Of a stretch of 27,636 nucleotides of DNA, positions 14,046-20,578 are shown piece after piece. Every line of letters begins with the position of its first letter. Within the stretch, counting starts at the first letter, position 1. A program made the position numbers and the translations under genes. The stretch lies in IMG/VR virus record IMGVR_UViG_3300010413_000258, positions 1-27,636 of that record. One strand, written 5' to 3'. Origin of the DNA: a virus. The notes under the pieces are model-generated. The model was not told where the DNA came from. It was given only the letters and a program-made list of their open reading frames with translations, and did not search any database.

Positions 14046-14954
14046 TTAATAAGGTATATCATCTTTGACCAGGTAGCCCTGCGCTATAAGGAGCTCGTCG
14101 GTCCATTTACCGGTCTGCATATACTGTGCGTACGTATAGTTACCAGCCTTAGGCGCCATAACGTAACCGAGCGGGGGCTGCGGACCCCTTAGGAAGTCCT
14201 GGGCGGGCTGTACGCCACCTGGGACAGCCGGTCCTGCGGGCGGTGCTCCGGGGGTGGCGGGGCCTGCGGGTGGTGCCGCTGGGCCTGCGGGTGGCGCTCC
14301 AGGGGTGGCGGGGGGTGACGCTACTCCTCCAGGCACTCCGCCCGGCGTTGCCAGTGGCGTACCGCCTACAGGAGTAGCACTCGCGCCGGGCGGTACATAG
14401 GCCGCAGGCGCCGCACCGAATACCTCGTCCCCGGACGGTCCGCTGGTAATTTCCTCACCGTAAGCGATAAACTCGACCATGTTAGGGTTAAGGTAAAGAC
14501 CGGGGTACATAGCGTCCAGGTTCGGAGCTATAGAGATATAAGCCCGTATGTAATGCCCGCGCTTTACTTGCTCCGGGTCCACTATCTGCGACGTGCCACC
14601 CTTAGTATACACGCGAGGCGCAAAGCTTGACTTAAGCTTAATTACGTGGCAGCCCTTAAAGGCCTCCTTATCCGCTTGCTCCGGGCTATCTCCGTTTATG
14701 TACTTCCATTTAAAAGTGGGTTTATTCCACTCCCCGTTAGGATAGCTTTGTTGCGCGAGTGTTGCTATTTGTTGCCAGAAAGGCCCCCACTCCGGGCTGG
14801 TTTTGGGTATGGCAAGAGCGAAAAAGTACTCGCTACGGGGGTTGCCTTTCTTATCCGTAAGCGGCGCTCCCTTCATATCCGTGTCGTTAGCTTCAAACAG
14901 GCTACCCTGTACCAAGCGCCCCACCGGGGTTAGTAAATCGATTCTTTGTCCCAT
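14046..14954 (-). CDS. DUF2815-like single-stranded DNA-binding protein with long Pro/Ala/Gly linker
   Basis: This is a 302-residue protein. The first 170 residues have the DUF2815 pattern: VGRLVQGSLFEANDTDMKGAPL, PRSEYFFALAIPK, WPF-like blocks, GHYIRAYISIAPN and GLYLNPNMVEFIAYGEEI. This family is structurally akin to T7 gp2.5-type ssDNA-binding proteins and is found beside phage DNA polymerases. Residues about 185-255 are low-complexity Pro, Ala and Gly repeats (PAGPAAPPAGPATPGAPPAGP), then comes a short folded tail ending in KDDIPY. An acidic or aromatic tip is typical of ssDNA-binding proteins that recruit partners. The start ATG has GAGGAGG 10 nt upstream. Confidence 0.75.
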   Translation of the reverse strand: MGQRIDLLTPVGRLVQGSLFEANDTDMKGAPLTDKKGNPRSEYFFALAIPKTSPEWGPFWQQIATLAQQSYPNGEWNKPTFKWKYINGDSPEQADKEAFKGCHVIKLKSSFAPRVYTKGGTSQIVDPEQVKRGHYIRAYISIAPNLDAMYPGLYLNPNMVEFIAYGEEITSGPSGDEVFGAAPAAYVPPGASATPVGGTPLATPGGVPGGVASPPATPGAPPAGPAAPPAGPATPGAPPAGPAVPGGVQPAQDFLRGPQPPLGYVMAPKAGNYTYAQYMQTGKWTDELLIAQGYLVKDDIPY

Positions 14955-14972
14955 TTTTTAATTACCTCCTCA

Positions 14973-15209
14973 TTAGCGTTTTGGAGCGACTTTGTCAAAG
15001 CCCGCGCCTTTTGAATTGTCTAAAATTATCGTCTTAGCCCCCACTCTCTCTAGTCGTTGCTCGTCTATCCATTCAGCGCCTATAACGCCATTTATCACAG
15101 GTGCCGCGATTAAAGCCTGATTACAACCTGTCAGGTATCTAACATAGCCAGTGCATATGCCTTGATACCCTGTTATCTTATCCCTATATTCACCGCCTAA
15201 CTCTACCAT
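14973..15209 (-). CDS. Small phage protein of unknown function
   Basis: This 78-residue protein starts with ATG after GGAGG and TAATTAAAAA, a leader identical to that of the next gene. It begins ELGGEYRDKITGYQGICTGYVRYLTGCNQALIAAP and ends DEQRLERVG... with a Lys-rich tip. The 'G..Y.D.ITGY.G....YVRYLTGC..ALI.AP...G....EW.DEQRLERV' pattern is one I know from small phage proteins with no assigned role. It lies between the ssDNA-binding and the DUF2800 genes and is likely part of the same replication module. Confidence 0.7.
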   Translation of the reverse strand: MVELGGEYRDKITGYQGICTGYVRYLTGCNQALIAAPVINGVIGAEWIDEQRLERVGAKTIILDNSKGAGFDKVAPKR

Positions 15210-15212
15210 TTT

Positions 15213-16313
15213 TTAATTACCTCCAAATATTTTTGCAGCTTTGTTATCTATCGCGAGTTTAACGCCCCTTTTGTTGCGAGCGCTAAAGGTTTGTATTACT
15301 TCCATAGGTACGCCAGCGTCCCGTAACTGCGCGGGCGTTTTAACCTTCGTGGCCTCCACACCGAATAGGGCGCCCAGTTGCCTTATCTCCTCTTCGGGCT
15401 TTGTCCACTCCATGTTACCTATGACCGGCTCCAGGCACCAGCCCGGTACTACTTTACCCATTTTAAGCAACGTTGATGCCTGGCTTTCCAGTGCCTCCTT
15501 TCTATTCGCCAGTCTATCATAGGCCGCCTTTATTACGTGCAGCTCTTTACCTATCGCCGCGGGGTCTTGATTAAAGGGCGTCGCTGCGTAGGCTACGTCT
15601 ACACCATTGTAGGCGGCTGCGTTCGATGCTGGGCATATGTAGCACGCCTCGCAGTTACCGCACCATGGGCCGCTACGCGCCTTAGGGTTTGGCCCCAGCG
15701 CCTCGTGGGCCGCCATATGCAGGCGGTTAACATAAGGGCGTAAAGCTTCGGCCTTAACGCGCCAGGTTCTTATAGGCCCTTCCGGGTGTGGCGCTTTCGG
15801 CTGGACTACTATAAAGCGAACCGTTACGCCCATATCGGATATGCGTAGTTTTTCCAGTATCCCGGCGTAATAATTTATAAACTGCCAGTTTTCGTACGCT
15901 TCAATTATTTTCCAGCCGAATTTAGCGTCCCATATGTATAGCTCTTTAGCCTTAGAGTTATACGCCCAGCAGTCAGTAGTCCCCTCGCTTTCCGGATGCA
16001 CCGCGGGTACTTTAATAAAGTCCTCCACGTTTAGCGCGGTGTGGTGGAAGGTACTTAACACGGCTTGCGTATAAGTACCTATAAAGCGCGCCCCTTCCGG
16101 AGTTATTAAGGTGCCTTTCGGGCCTTTCGATCCGATAAAGTCCGCGGGCTGTGCAACGCCCCGAAGTACCAACGCAGAGACGGAGTGCAGGTCGTTACCC
16201 TCGTCCGCAGCCTCACCGCTGGGCTCGTCCGGGACATGTTCGCGCAGTGCGACATATCCCGGACAATTAACCCATATGGGGGCCTTGCTCGGCCTTATCC
16301 GCGAGCCGCCCAT
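15213..16313 (-). CDS. DUF2800 protein, Cas4/RecB-type nuclease-like
   Basis: This 366-residue protein has the features of the PD-(D/E)XK nuclease superfamily as seen in DUF2800: GNDLH at 39-43, EGTTDCW with Asp114, YIWDAKFGW with Asp129 and Lys131, then NWQFINYYAGIL, the QxxxY type helix. A cluster of cysteines (CGNCEACYICPASN, around residue 225) resembles the Fe-S or zinc site of Cas4 and AddB-type nucleases. The N-terminal part begins IRPSKAPIWVNCPG. Such proteins lie next to the phage DNA polymerase and may process DNA ends or recombination substrates. It overlaps the preceding Pro-rich gene by 19 nt. Confidence 0.82.
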   Translation of the reverse strand: MGGSRIRPSKAPIWVNCPGYVALREHVPDEPSGEAADEGNDLHSVSALVLRGVAQPADFIGSKGPKGTLITPEGARFIGTYTQAVLSTFHHTALNVEDFIKVPAVHPESEGTTDCWAYNSKAKELYIWDAKFGWKIIEAYENWQFINYYAGILEKLRISDMGVTVRFIVVQPKAPHPEGPIRTWRVKAEALRPYVNRLHMAAHEALGPNPKARSGPWCGNCEACYICPASNAAAYNGVDVAYAATPFNQDPAAIGKELHVIKAAYDRLANRKEALESQASTLLKMGKVVPGWCLEPVIGNMEWTKPEEEIRQLGALFGVEATKVKTPAQLRDAGVPMEVIQTFSARNKRGVKLAIDNKAAKIFGGN

Positions 16314-17014
16314 ATATCCTGTAAGGCTTTAGCTATAAGGGGTATAAACGGGACGCCGTCGTCGCCTGCTTTAGCTAGTTCCGGTAGGTTAGTCACGCCT
16401 AAAGATACAGTGGCGCCGCACTGCTTACACGCGTCTACTATATCAAACGGCGCTAGCTTCGTGCCCGCTGCGGTTATAAATGAAACGAGCGCCCCGTAAT
16501 TCTGGGGTAAGTCAGCGGTCGGCCCTGCGGGAGTCGGCACGCTCGCCGCTGCCTCAGGTGCGGGCGGTCCAGTAGTCTCAGGTGCGGGCGGCGCTGGCGG
16601 TCCGGTGGTCTCGGGTGGCGGCGGTGTTGCGAATACGGCCGGGTCGCTCGGTGGCGCCTCTGGTACGGCGGTGGCCAAAAGTTCCGCCCTTACTTTCGCC
16701 AGCACGTCTTTATCAAGATTGCGCTTGACTCTCCAGGTGCCGTCTACATTAAGAGCGCGTGAGCTAGAATGTATGCGTACGTCCCACGGTAGACCCTCGG
16801 CGTCCATTTCAGCCTCAGGTATAGTCTCTTTCGGTATACCGCCCGCGTTAGCCACAGCTGCGTCGAGTCGATTCTCTAGAGCCTCGACCGTGTCCTCCGA
16901 CGGGTCCGCTATAACTTCCTGGCCGATAGCTAGTTGCTTAAGATAGTCCGCAGTCTTAAGCAGCACCCCCCTTTCCATTGGTATAGTAATACTAATTTTG
17001 TCTGGTCTTGTCAA
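16295..17014 (-). CDS. Phage protein with Pro-rich linker, unknown function
   Basis: The open frame of 239 codons starts at TTG 17014 (first codon after an in-frame stop two codons upstream) or at ATG 16978. KISITIPMERGVL near the start looks like protein sequence, favouring TTG, but neither start has a clear ribosome binding site. Residues 70-110 contain DAEGLPWDVRIHSSSRALNVDGTWRVKRNL, a block known from phage replication-associated proteins. A linker of Pro, Ala and Thr repeats (PPETTGPPAPPAPETTGPP, about 128-165) precedes a compact C-terminal domain with CKQCG. It is the first gene of the leftward operon. Function unknown. Confidence 0.75.
   Translation of the reverse strand: MTRPDKISITIPMERGVLLKTADYLKQLAIGQEVIADPSEDTVEALENRLDAAVANAGGIPKETIPEAEMDAEGLPWDVRIHSSSRALNVDGTWRVKRNLDKDVLAKVRAELLATAVPEAPPSDPAVFATPPPPETTGPPAPPAPETTGPPAPEAAASVPTPAGPTADLPQNYGALVSFITAAGTKLAPFDIVDACKQCGATVSLGVTNLPELAKAGDDGVPFIPLIAKALQDIWAARG
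16986..17014 (-). promoter_or_regulatory. Possible -35/-10 promoter for the leftward operon
   Basis: On the minus strand TTGACA (17014-17009), a 17-bp spacer and TATTAC (16991-16986) resemble a sigma70-type promoter. The predicted start of transcription falls near 16979, right at the ATG 16978. This would make the message leaderless and exclude the TTG start, so the similarity may be chance. In the plus direction TTGTCA (17008-17013) and TATTTT (17031-17036) are similarly spaced in this AT-rich gap. Confidence 0.35.
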
Positions 17015-17071
17015 TAATTATTTTTAATTTTATTTTTGAGGCGCATAACGAATAAACTAAGGAGCGAGCGG

Positions 17072-17329
17072 ATGACAAGAAAATGCGATCATGGCCCAAA
17101 TAGCCCAGGATGTTTTTATTGCAATGGGAAGAGACGAGCTAACAGCGAGTCGCCTTCAGTGATGGGTTCTAATGCCGGGTTGAAGCTGGCAGGATATGTA
17201 TTAAGTTGCAAAGCGGAAAATACTACCGACTGGATGCAGGGGCTGGCCGAAGAGCTTAACACTTTTGCCGAAAGCATAGGCTACACTGACAGATTCTATT
17301 TTGACGGAATATATATAAGGCGGCATTAG
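17072..17329 (+). CDS. Array B cassette gene 1: small Cys/His protein
   Basis: This 85-residue protein starts at ATG 17072, with GGAG 7 nt upstream; an in-frame ATG 36 nt earlier lacks a ribosome binding site. The N-terminus has a compact metal-binding pattern: CDH, then CFYC after seven residues, i.e. C-x-H-x7-C-x2-C. The rest is a helical region (MQGLAEELNTFAESIGY) and a basic end. No family recognised beyond the likely zinc finger. It is the first gene of the rightward array, next to a CATAACGAAT core-like sequence at about 17044. Confidence 0.65.
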   Translation: MTRKCDHGPNSPGCFYCNGKRRANSESPSVMGSNAGLKLAGYVLSCKAENTTDWMQGLAEELNTFAESIGYTDRFYFDGIYIRRH

Positions 17330-17337
17330 AACAATGG

Positions 17338-17399
17338 AAATAACCCGGTTTGACAACGTAGTTGGCAAATCCGATGGTTGATTGACCGGGTTAGATTGC
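17338..17399. repeat. Palindromic inter-cassette spacer B1 (attC-like)
   Basis: TAACCCGGT (17341-17349) and ACCGGGTTA (17385-17393) form a perfect 9-bp inverted repeat around a 35-nt interior. The right core GTTAGATTGC (17390-17399) fits the attC consensus GTTRRRY (GTTAGAT) and is the exact inverse of GCAATCTAAC at the far end of cassette gene B2. Confidence 0.75.
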
Positions 17400-17415
17400 G
17401 CGATGGGAGAAAGAC

Positions 17416-17613
17416 ATGACAGAGCATGAGTTATACGAAGAAGCTATAAAGGGCATGGAAAATAAAGCTAGGCACAAGTTGGCCAATTATCTTGCTCACA
17501 GCTACCTTATTACAAAGACAGGTGAAATGACGCTGATAGAGCGCAAGAAAGATAAGATGGCATTAATACTTGATAAAGAAGGAAACTTATGGATTGCGAA
17601 AAGAGCAATCTAA
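17416..17613 (+). CDS. Array B cassette gene 2: small charged protein
   Basis: This 65-residue protein has GGGAGAAAG ahead of its ATG. It is a mixed charged helix (EHELYEEAIKGMENKARHKLANYLA) followed by a beta hairpin (TKTGEMTLIERKKDK, then ALILDKEGNLWIAKRAI). No family recognised. The TAA stop is inside the core GCAATCTAAC (17605-17614). Together with GTTAGATTGC (17390-17399) this forms a perfect 10-bp bracket around the gene, so B2 is the clearest single cassette in the window. Confidence 0.7.
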   Translation: MTEHELYEEAIKGMENKARHKLANYLAHSYLITKTGEMTLIERKKDKMALILDKEGNLWIAKRAI

Positions 17614-17638
17614 CGAATAGCTCACCTGACGCGGTGAG
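17605..17638. repeat. Palindromic inter-cassette spacer B2 (attC-like)
   Basis: The core GCAATCTAAC (17605-17614) continues as GAATAG and a hairpin CTCACC/GGTGAG (17621-17626 with 17633-17638, 6-nt loop). ATCTAAC fits the RYYYAAC consensus of attC R'' boxes. Confidence 0.65.
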
Positions 17639-17661
17639 AAAGAAAGAGGAGGGACAAGGAA

Positions 17662-17931
17662 ATGGAAAACGAAGGCAAGCGGGATCAAAAGAAGCAAAAA
17701 GTGAGCGGTCTGGTGGAGCGTGGGGTTAGCCAACCCCTTGCCTATGTGGGACTGGCTTGCGGAAGACAATACTTGAAAGTTGCCGGGGTGATCGTGGCAA
17801 TTGAAGGAGATATTTGCAGGGATCCAATGATCCCAGATGAGTACCGGCACCCAAGGCCAGAACACCATTTGAAATGGATGCCGGAAATGCTGGAATATGC
17901 CGCCAAAACTATAAATGAGATGGTTGGCTAA
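17662..17931 (+). CDS. Array B cassette gene 3: small protein, unknown
   Basis: This 89-residue protein starts at ATG 17662 after GAGGAGGGACAAGG. It has a Lys-rich polar N-terminus, a middle with a hydrophobic stretch (YLKVAGVIVAIEGDICRD), a Pro/His-rich turn (EYRHPRPEHHLKW) and a final helix. No family recognised. The TAA stop is at the left edge of the 48-bp terminal repeat. No matching inverted core is visible at its 5' side, unlike B2. Confidence 0.65.
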   Translation: MENEGKRDQKKQKVSGLVERGVSQPLAYVGLACGRQYLKVAGVIVAIEGDICRDPMIPDEYRHPRPEHHLKWMPEMLEYAAKTINEMVG

Positions 17932-17974
17932 CCAAAGAATAACAGGACCGTTAAAGGTTAAGTAAATGGCTTAC
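17927..17974. repeat. 48-bp terminal repeat of array B (inverted copy at 9916-9963)
   Basis: It matches the array A copy at 46 of 48 bases in inverted orientation. It covers the stop codon of cassette gene B3, an imperfect palindrome (GCTAACC...GGTTAAG), and ends with ATGGCTTAC, the first three codons of the next gene. Identity stops abruptly at both ends. Confidence 0.9.
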
Positions 17975-18289
17975 AATACTAAAATACGCGAGGGTTGCAA
18001 GAAAGTAAAACAGCGCGCGAGAGACGCCAAAGAGCAAAAGCGACTTGATGGCCCCGCGCCCGAGTATCCGTTGCCCGTGCCAAATCTCCGGCGAATAGTA
18101 ATTGTTATCGACTTTGACTTCAACCGACGTATAGTAAAATTCTTTAAGATGTATAAAACCAAGCGATCCGATAGTTATAGGATAGTGGACGAGGAGGGTG
18201 TTACTGTCAAATCTGGCTGGGCTCGTTTTCTGAATAATTACCTTATGAAATGTTTTGTAAGAGTCCGGAGCCCCTATTCATGCAATTAA
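17966..18289 (+). CDS. Small basic phage protein, unknown
   Basis: This 107-residue protein starts with ATG at 17966, the first gene after array B. The N-terminus is a Lys/Arg helix (REGCKKVKQRARDAKEQKRL). A Pro-rich stretch follows, then RRIVIVIDFDFNRRIVKFFKMYKTKRSDSYRIVDEEG, which has the look of an alternating beta sheet with basic turns. No family recognised. The only upstream purine stretch is GGTTAAG about 5 nt before, a weak ribosome binding site. It overlaps the helicase start by 10 nt. Its first nine bases are duplicated at the end of array A. Confidence 0.6.
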   Translation: MAYNTKIREGCKKVKQRARDAKEQKRLDGPAPEYPLPVPNLRRIVIVIDFDFNRRIVKFFKMYKTKRSDSYRIVDEEGVTVKSGWARFLNNYLMKCFVRVRSPYSCN

Positions 18290-19983
18290 GACCTTACCAG
18301 ACGAAACAAAAAGAAGGTATTTACAACGCGTGGCGCTTTGCGCCTTGTCCGCTGGCCGTCACGCCTACAGGTGGCGGTAAGACCGTATTATTTTCCAGTA
18401 TACTAGAGGAGCACTCCGGCCCCCGTGTGGCTATAGCCCACCGCCAGGAACTTGTAAGCCAGATAAGCCTGGCCCTCGCACGTTACGGAGTGCGCCACCG
18501 GATCATAGGGCCTAAATCGGTCGTAAAGTTTATTAACCAGTTGCACGTAATGAAGTTGGGGGCCTCTTATTACGACGCGGGGTCGCCTTGCGCCGTAGCC
18601 GGAGTCGATACGCTCTTAAGCCGTAAGGATGACTTAAAGCCATGGCTGGATAAGGTGGGCCTCTGGGTAATGGACGAGGCGCACCATGTTTTAAGGGCCA
18701 ATAAGTGGGGTAAGGCCGTCGCTTTAATGCCTAACGCTAAAGGCCTGGGCGTAACTGCTAATACCATACGGGCCGACGGTAAAGGTATAGGCCGTCACGC
18801 CGACGGTTATTTCGACACTATAATCGAAGGGCCGGGCATGCGGGACCTTATTAACGACGGTTTCCTTACGCCTTATCGTATATTCGCGCCGCCCTCTGAT
18901 TTAAACCTTGACGCTGTACCCATAAGCGAAAGGACGGGCGACTATAACCAGACCCAGCTACGTGTAGAGGTCCGCCGGTCTCATATAGTGGGTGACGTGG
19001 TCGATCATTACCTCCGGCTCGCCCGTGGTAAGCTGGGTATAACTTTCGCTACCGACGTGGAGACCGCCACCGATATAGCCTTAAAATTTAAAGCGGCTGG
19101 GGTGCCGTCGGAAGTGGTAAGCGCAAAGACGCCCGACCCGGTACGTGTGGAAATATTAAGGCGCTTTGAACGGCGTGACGTGTTAAACCTGGTTAACGTC
19201 GACCTGTTCGGCGAGGGGTTCGACCTTCCCGCTATAGAGGTCGTTAGCATGGCGCGCCCTACCGAATCCTTTAACCTCTTTTGCCAGCAGTTCGGGCGCG
19301 GCCTCAGGCCCTTTTATGCCGGGGGCTACGACCTTACTACCCACGACGGGCGGCTGCAGGCTATCGCTCGATCTATAAAGCCCCAAGCCATAATAATAGA
19401 CCACGTTAATAACTGCGTACGATTTTCCACTACTCACGGCCTGCCAGACTCTAAAATAGCGTGGAGCCTTGACCGCAGAGAGCGGCGCACGCGCACGGAA
19501 AAAGATCCCGACCTTATACCCACGGTCTCCTGTCCCGGCTGTACCGCTCTTATAGAGCGCATACATAAGGTGTGTCCATACTGCGGGCATGTACGTATAC
19601 CGGCGGCGCGCAGCGCTCCGGAGTTCGTCGACGGGGACCTGTACGAACTGGACGAGGCTACGCTTGCTTTGATGCGCGGCGAGGTCGCTAAAATCGATAA
19701 GGACCCCGCGAGAGTGCGGGAGGAGTTAACGCGGAGCGGCCTACCCTACCCGGCGGCCAAAGGCGCGGAGAACAGGCACCGCGAGAGACAGGAGGCCCAG
19801 CAGGTACTACGGGAGGCTATAGCGATGTGGGCGGGCTATCAGAGAGCGCAAGGCCGTAAGGACCCGGAAAGCCATAGACGCTTTTATTTTATGTTTGGTA
19901 AAGACGTTTTAACCGCGCAGTCACTCGGACGTCCGGAAGCTTTGGAGCTGGCGGCTCGCATAAATAATAGTATGGGGGTGTAA
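18280..19983 (+). CDS. SF2 DNA helicase with zinc-ribbon tail
   Basis: The protein is about 567 residues from ATG 18280 (MQLRPYQ...); an in-frame ATG 30 nt upstream is inside the preceding gene. Helicase motifs: Walker A PTGGGKT (29-35), DEAH at 132-135, motif III region LGVTANTIRADGKG, and motif VI QQFGRGLRPF (336-345). CPGC (418-421) and CPYC (432-435) form a zinc ribbon near residue 420-435. Its C-terminal region (from about 440) is acidic and helical. The overall build is like the DEAD/DEAH ResIII helicases of phage replication modules. It probably works with the primase-helicase and DNA polymerase, with exact substrate unknown. Ile is almost always ATA in this gene (about 25 of 32). Confidence 0.9.
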   Translation: MQLRPYQTKQKEGIYNAWRFAPCPLAVTPTGGGKTVLFSSILEEHSGPRVAIAHRQELVSQISLALARYGVRHRIIGPKSVVKFINQLHVMKLGASYYDAGSPCAVAGVDTLLSRKDDLKPWLDKVGLWVMDEAHHVLRANKWGKAVALMPNAKGLGVTANTIRADGKGIGRHADGYFDTIIEGPGMRDLINDGFLTPYRIFAPPSDLNLDAVPISERTGDYNQTQLRVEVRRSHIVGDVVDHYLRLARGKLGITFATDVETATDIALKFKAAGVPSEVVSAKTPDPVRVEILRRFERRDVLNLVNVDLFGEGFDLPAIEVVSMARPTESFNLFCQQFGRGLRPFYAGGYDLTTHDGRLQAIARSIKPQAIIIDHVNNCVRFSTTHGLPDSKIAWSLDRRERRTRTEKDPDLIPTVSCPGCTALIERIHKVCPYCGHVRIPAARSAPEFVDGDLYELDEATLALMRGEVAKIDKDPARVREELTRSGLPYPAAKGAENRHRERQEAQQVLREAIAMWAGYQRAQGRKDPESHRRFYFMFGKDVLTAQSLGRPEALELAARINNSMGV

Positions 19984-19984
19984 C

Positions 19985-20140
19985 ATGACAGGCTATTTTA
20001 AGTTATTACCAGTGGGTAGATTTATAATGTACCGCGGGGAGCGCTTAGAGGTTCGCTCCGTATGGTACGGCGGTATCGTTTGTAATAACAATACCATAAT
20101 AGAGGGCGAGGAGGCGCTAAAATGTATTACGCCGATATAA
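19985..20140 (+). CDS. 51-residue small protein
   Basis: The ATG follows the helicase stop by one base. The protein is a compact beta-type sequence (FKLLPVGRFIMYRGERLEVRSVW, GGIVCNNNTIIEGEEALKCI). It ends inside the next gene, overlapping it by 19 nt. It has two cysteines and no membrane segment. No family recognised. Position immediately after the helicase stop and codon use matching the backbone make it likely real. Confidence 0.55.
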   Translation: MTGYFKLLPVGRFIMYRGERLEVRSVWYGGIVCNNNTIIEGEEALKCITPI

Positions 20141-20334
20141 CGTTCTACCGGTGCTTACCTTTAAATGCTAAAATAACTATAAAGACCTGCGACGGTATGG
20201 ACTCCCGCGCCGAACCGTGCCGAAGTTGTGGCGGCGCGGTAGGGCCGTCCGTGACTTTGAAAATAGCCGCCCAGGCGCCCTATGAAAAGGTATTAATCCC
20301 AAATATGTACGGAGGTTTTGATTATGTCAATTAA
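20122..20334 (+). CDS. 70-residue small Cys-containing protein
   Basis: It starts with ATG at 20122 after GAGGAGG. Residues include TFYRCLPLNAKITIKTCDGM followed by PCRSCGGAVG, a possible CxxC zinc site. It ends GGFDYVN. No family recognised. It overlaps both neighbours slightly, as is usual in this operon, and has the backbone's ATA-rich codon use. Confidence 0.6.
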   Translation: MYYADITFYRCLPLNAKITIKTCDGMDSRAEPCRSCGGAVGPSVTLKIAAQAPYEKVLIPNMYGGFDYVN

Positions 20335-20578
20335 AGAGGAGGCACTTAAGGCGCTGGACGAGATACGCGGGCGGCACCGTGATTTATTGAAAGAGACGAC
20401 TCTTATACGTCGCGCTCTCGACCGACTCAAGGACGACGCGCCCGTAGAGCCTAATATAAGCTGTTTTTATGCGCCGGTGCCTAATGTGGCGATACCGCTA
20501 TCGCAGGCGCAAAGTAACTATTACCCTGGCGGTACGATATGCCCGAGCTGTAACGCTTGCCAGACGGGGGCCAGATGA
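20324..20578 (+). CDS. 84-residue small protein with helical N-terminus
   Basis: The ATG at 20324 has GGAGG 8 nt upstream, inside the end of the previous gene; an in-frame TTG two codons before is too close to the ribosome binding site. An N-terminal charged helix (EEALKALDEIRGRHRDLLKETTLIRRALDRLKDD) is followed by a polar stretch. The end has CPSCNACQ, a cysteine cluster. No family recognised. Its stop overlaps the next ATG (ATGA). Confidence 0.6.
   Translation: MSIKEEALKALDEIRGRHRDLLKETTLIRRALDRLKDDAPVEPNISCFYAPVPNVAIPLSQAQSNYYPGGTICPSCNACQTGAR

Noticed and set aside
14200-14400. GC-rich repeated stretch in the ssDNA-binding gene as a tandem DNA repeat or CRISPR
   Set aside because: The repeat is at protein level (Pro/Ala/Gly linker), with irregular unit lengths and no spacers.
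17036-17072. ATG at 17036 as start of cassette gene B1
   Set aside because: No ribosome binding site and it precedes the core-like sequence. The ATG at 17072 has GGAG at a proper distance.
9916-17974. The inverted 48-bp repeats as ends of a transposon
   Set aside because: No transposase gene lies between, no target-site duplication is visible, and the repeats point to the array ends; the interior includes essential replication genes.
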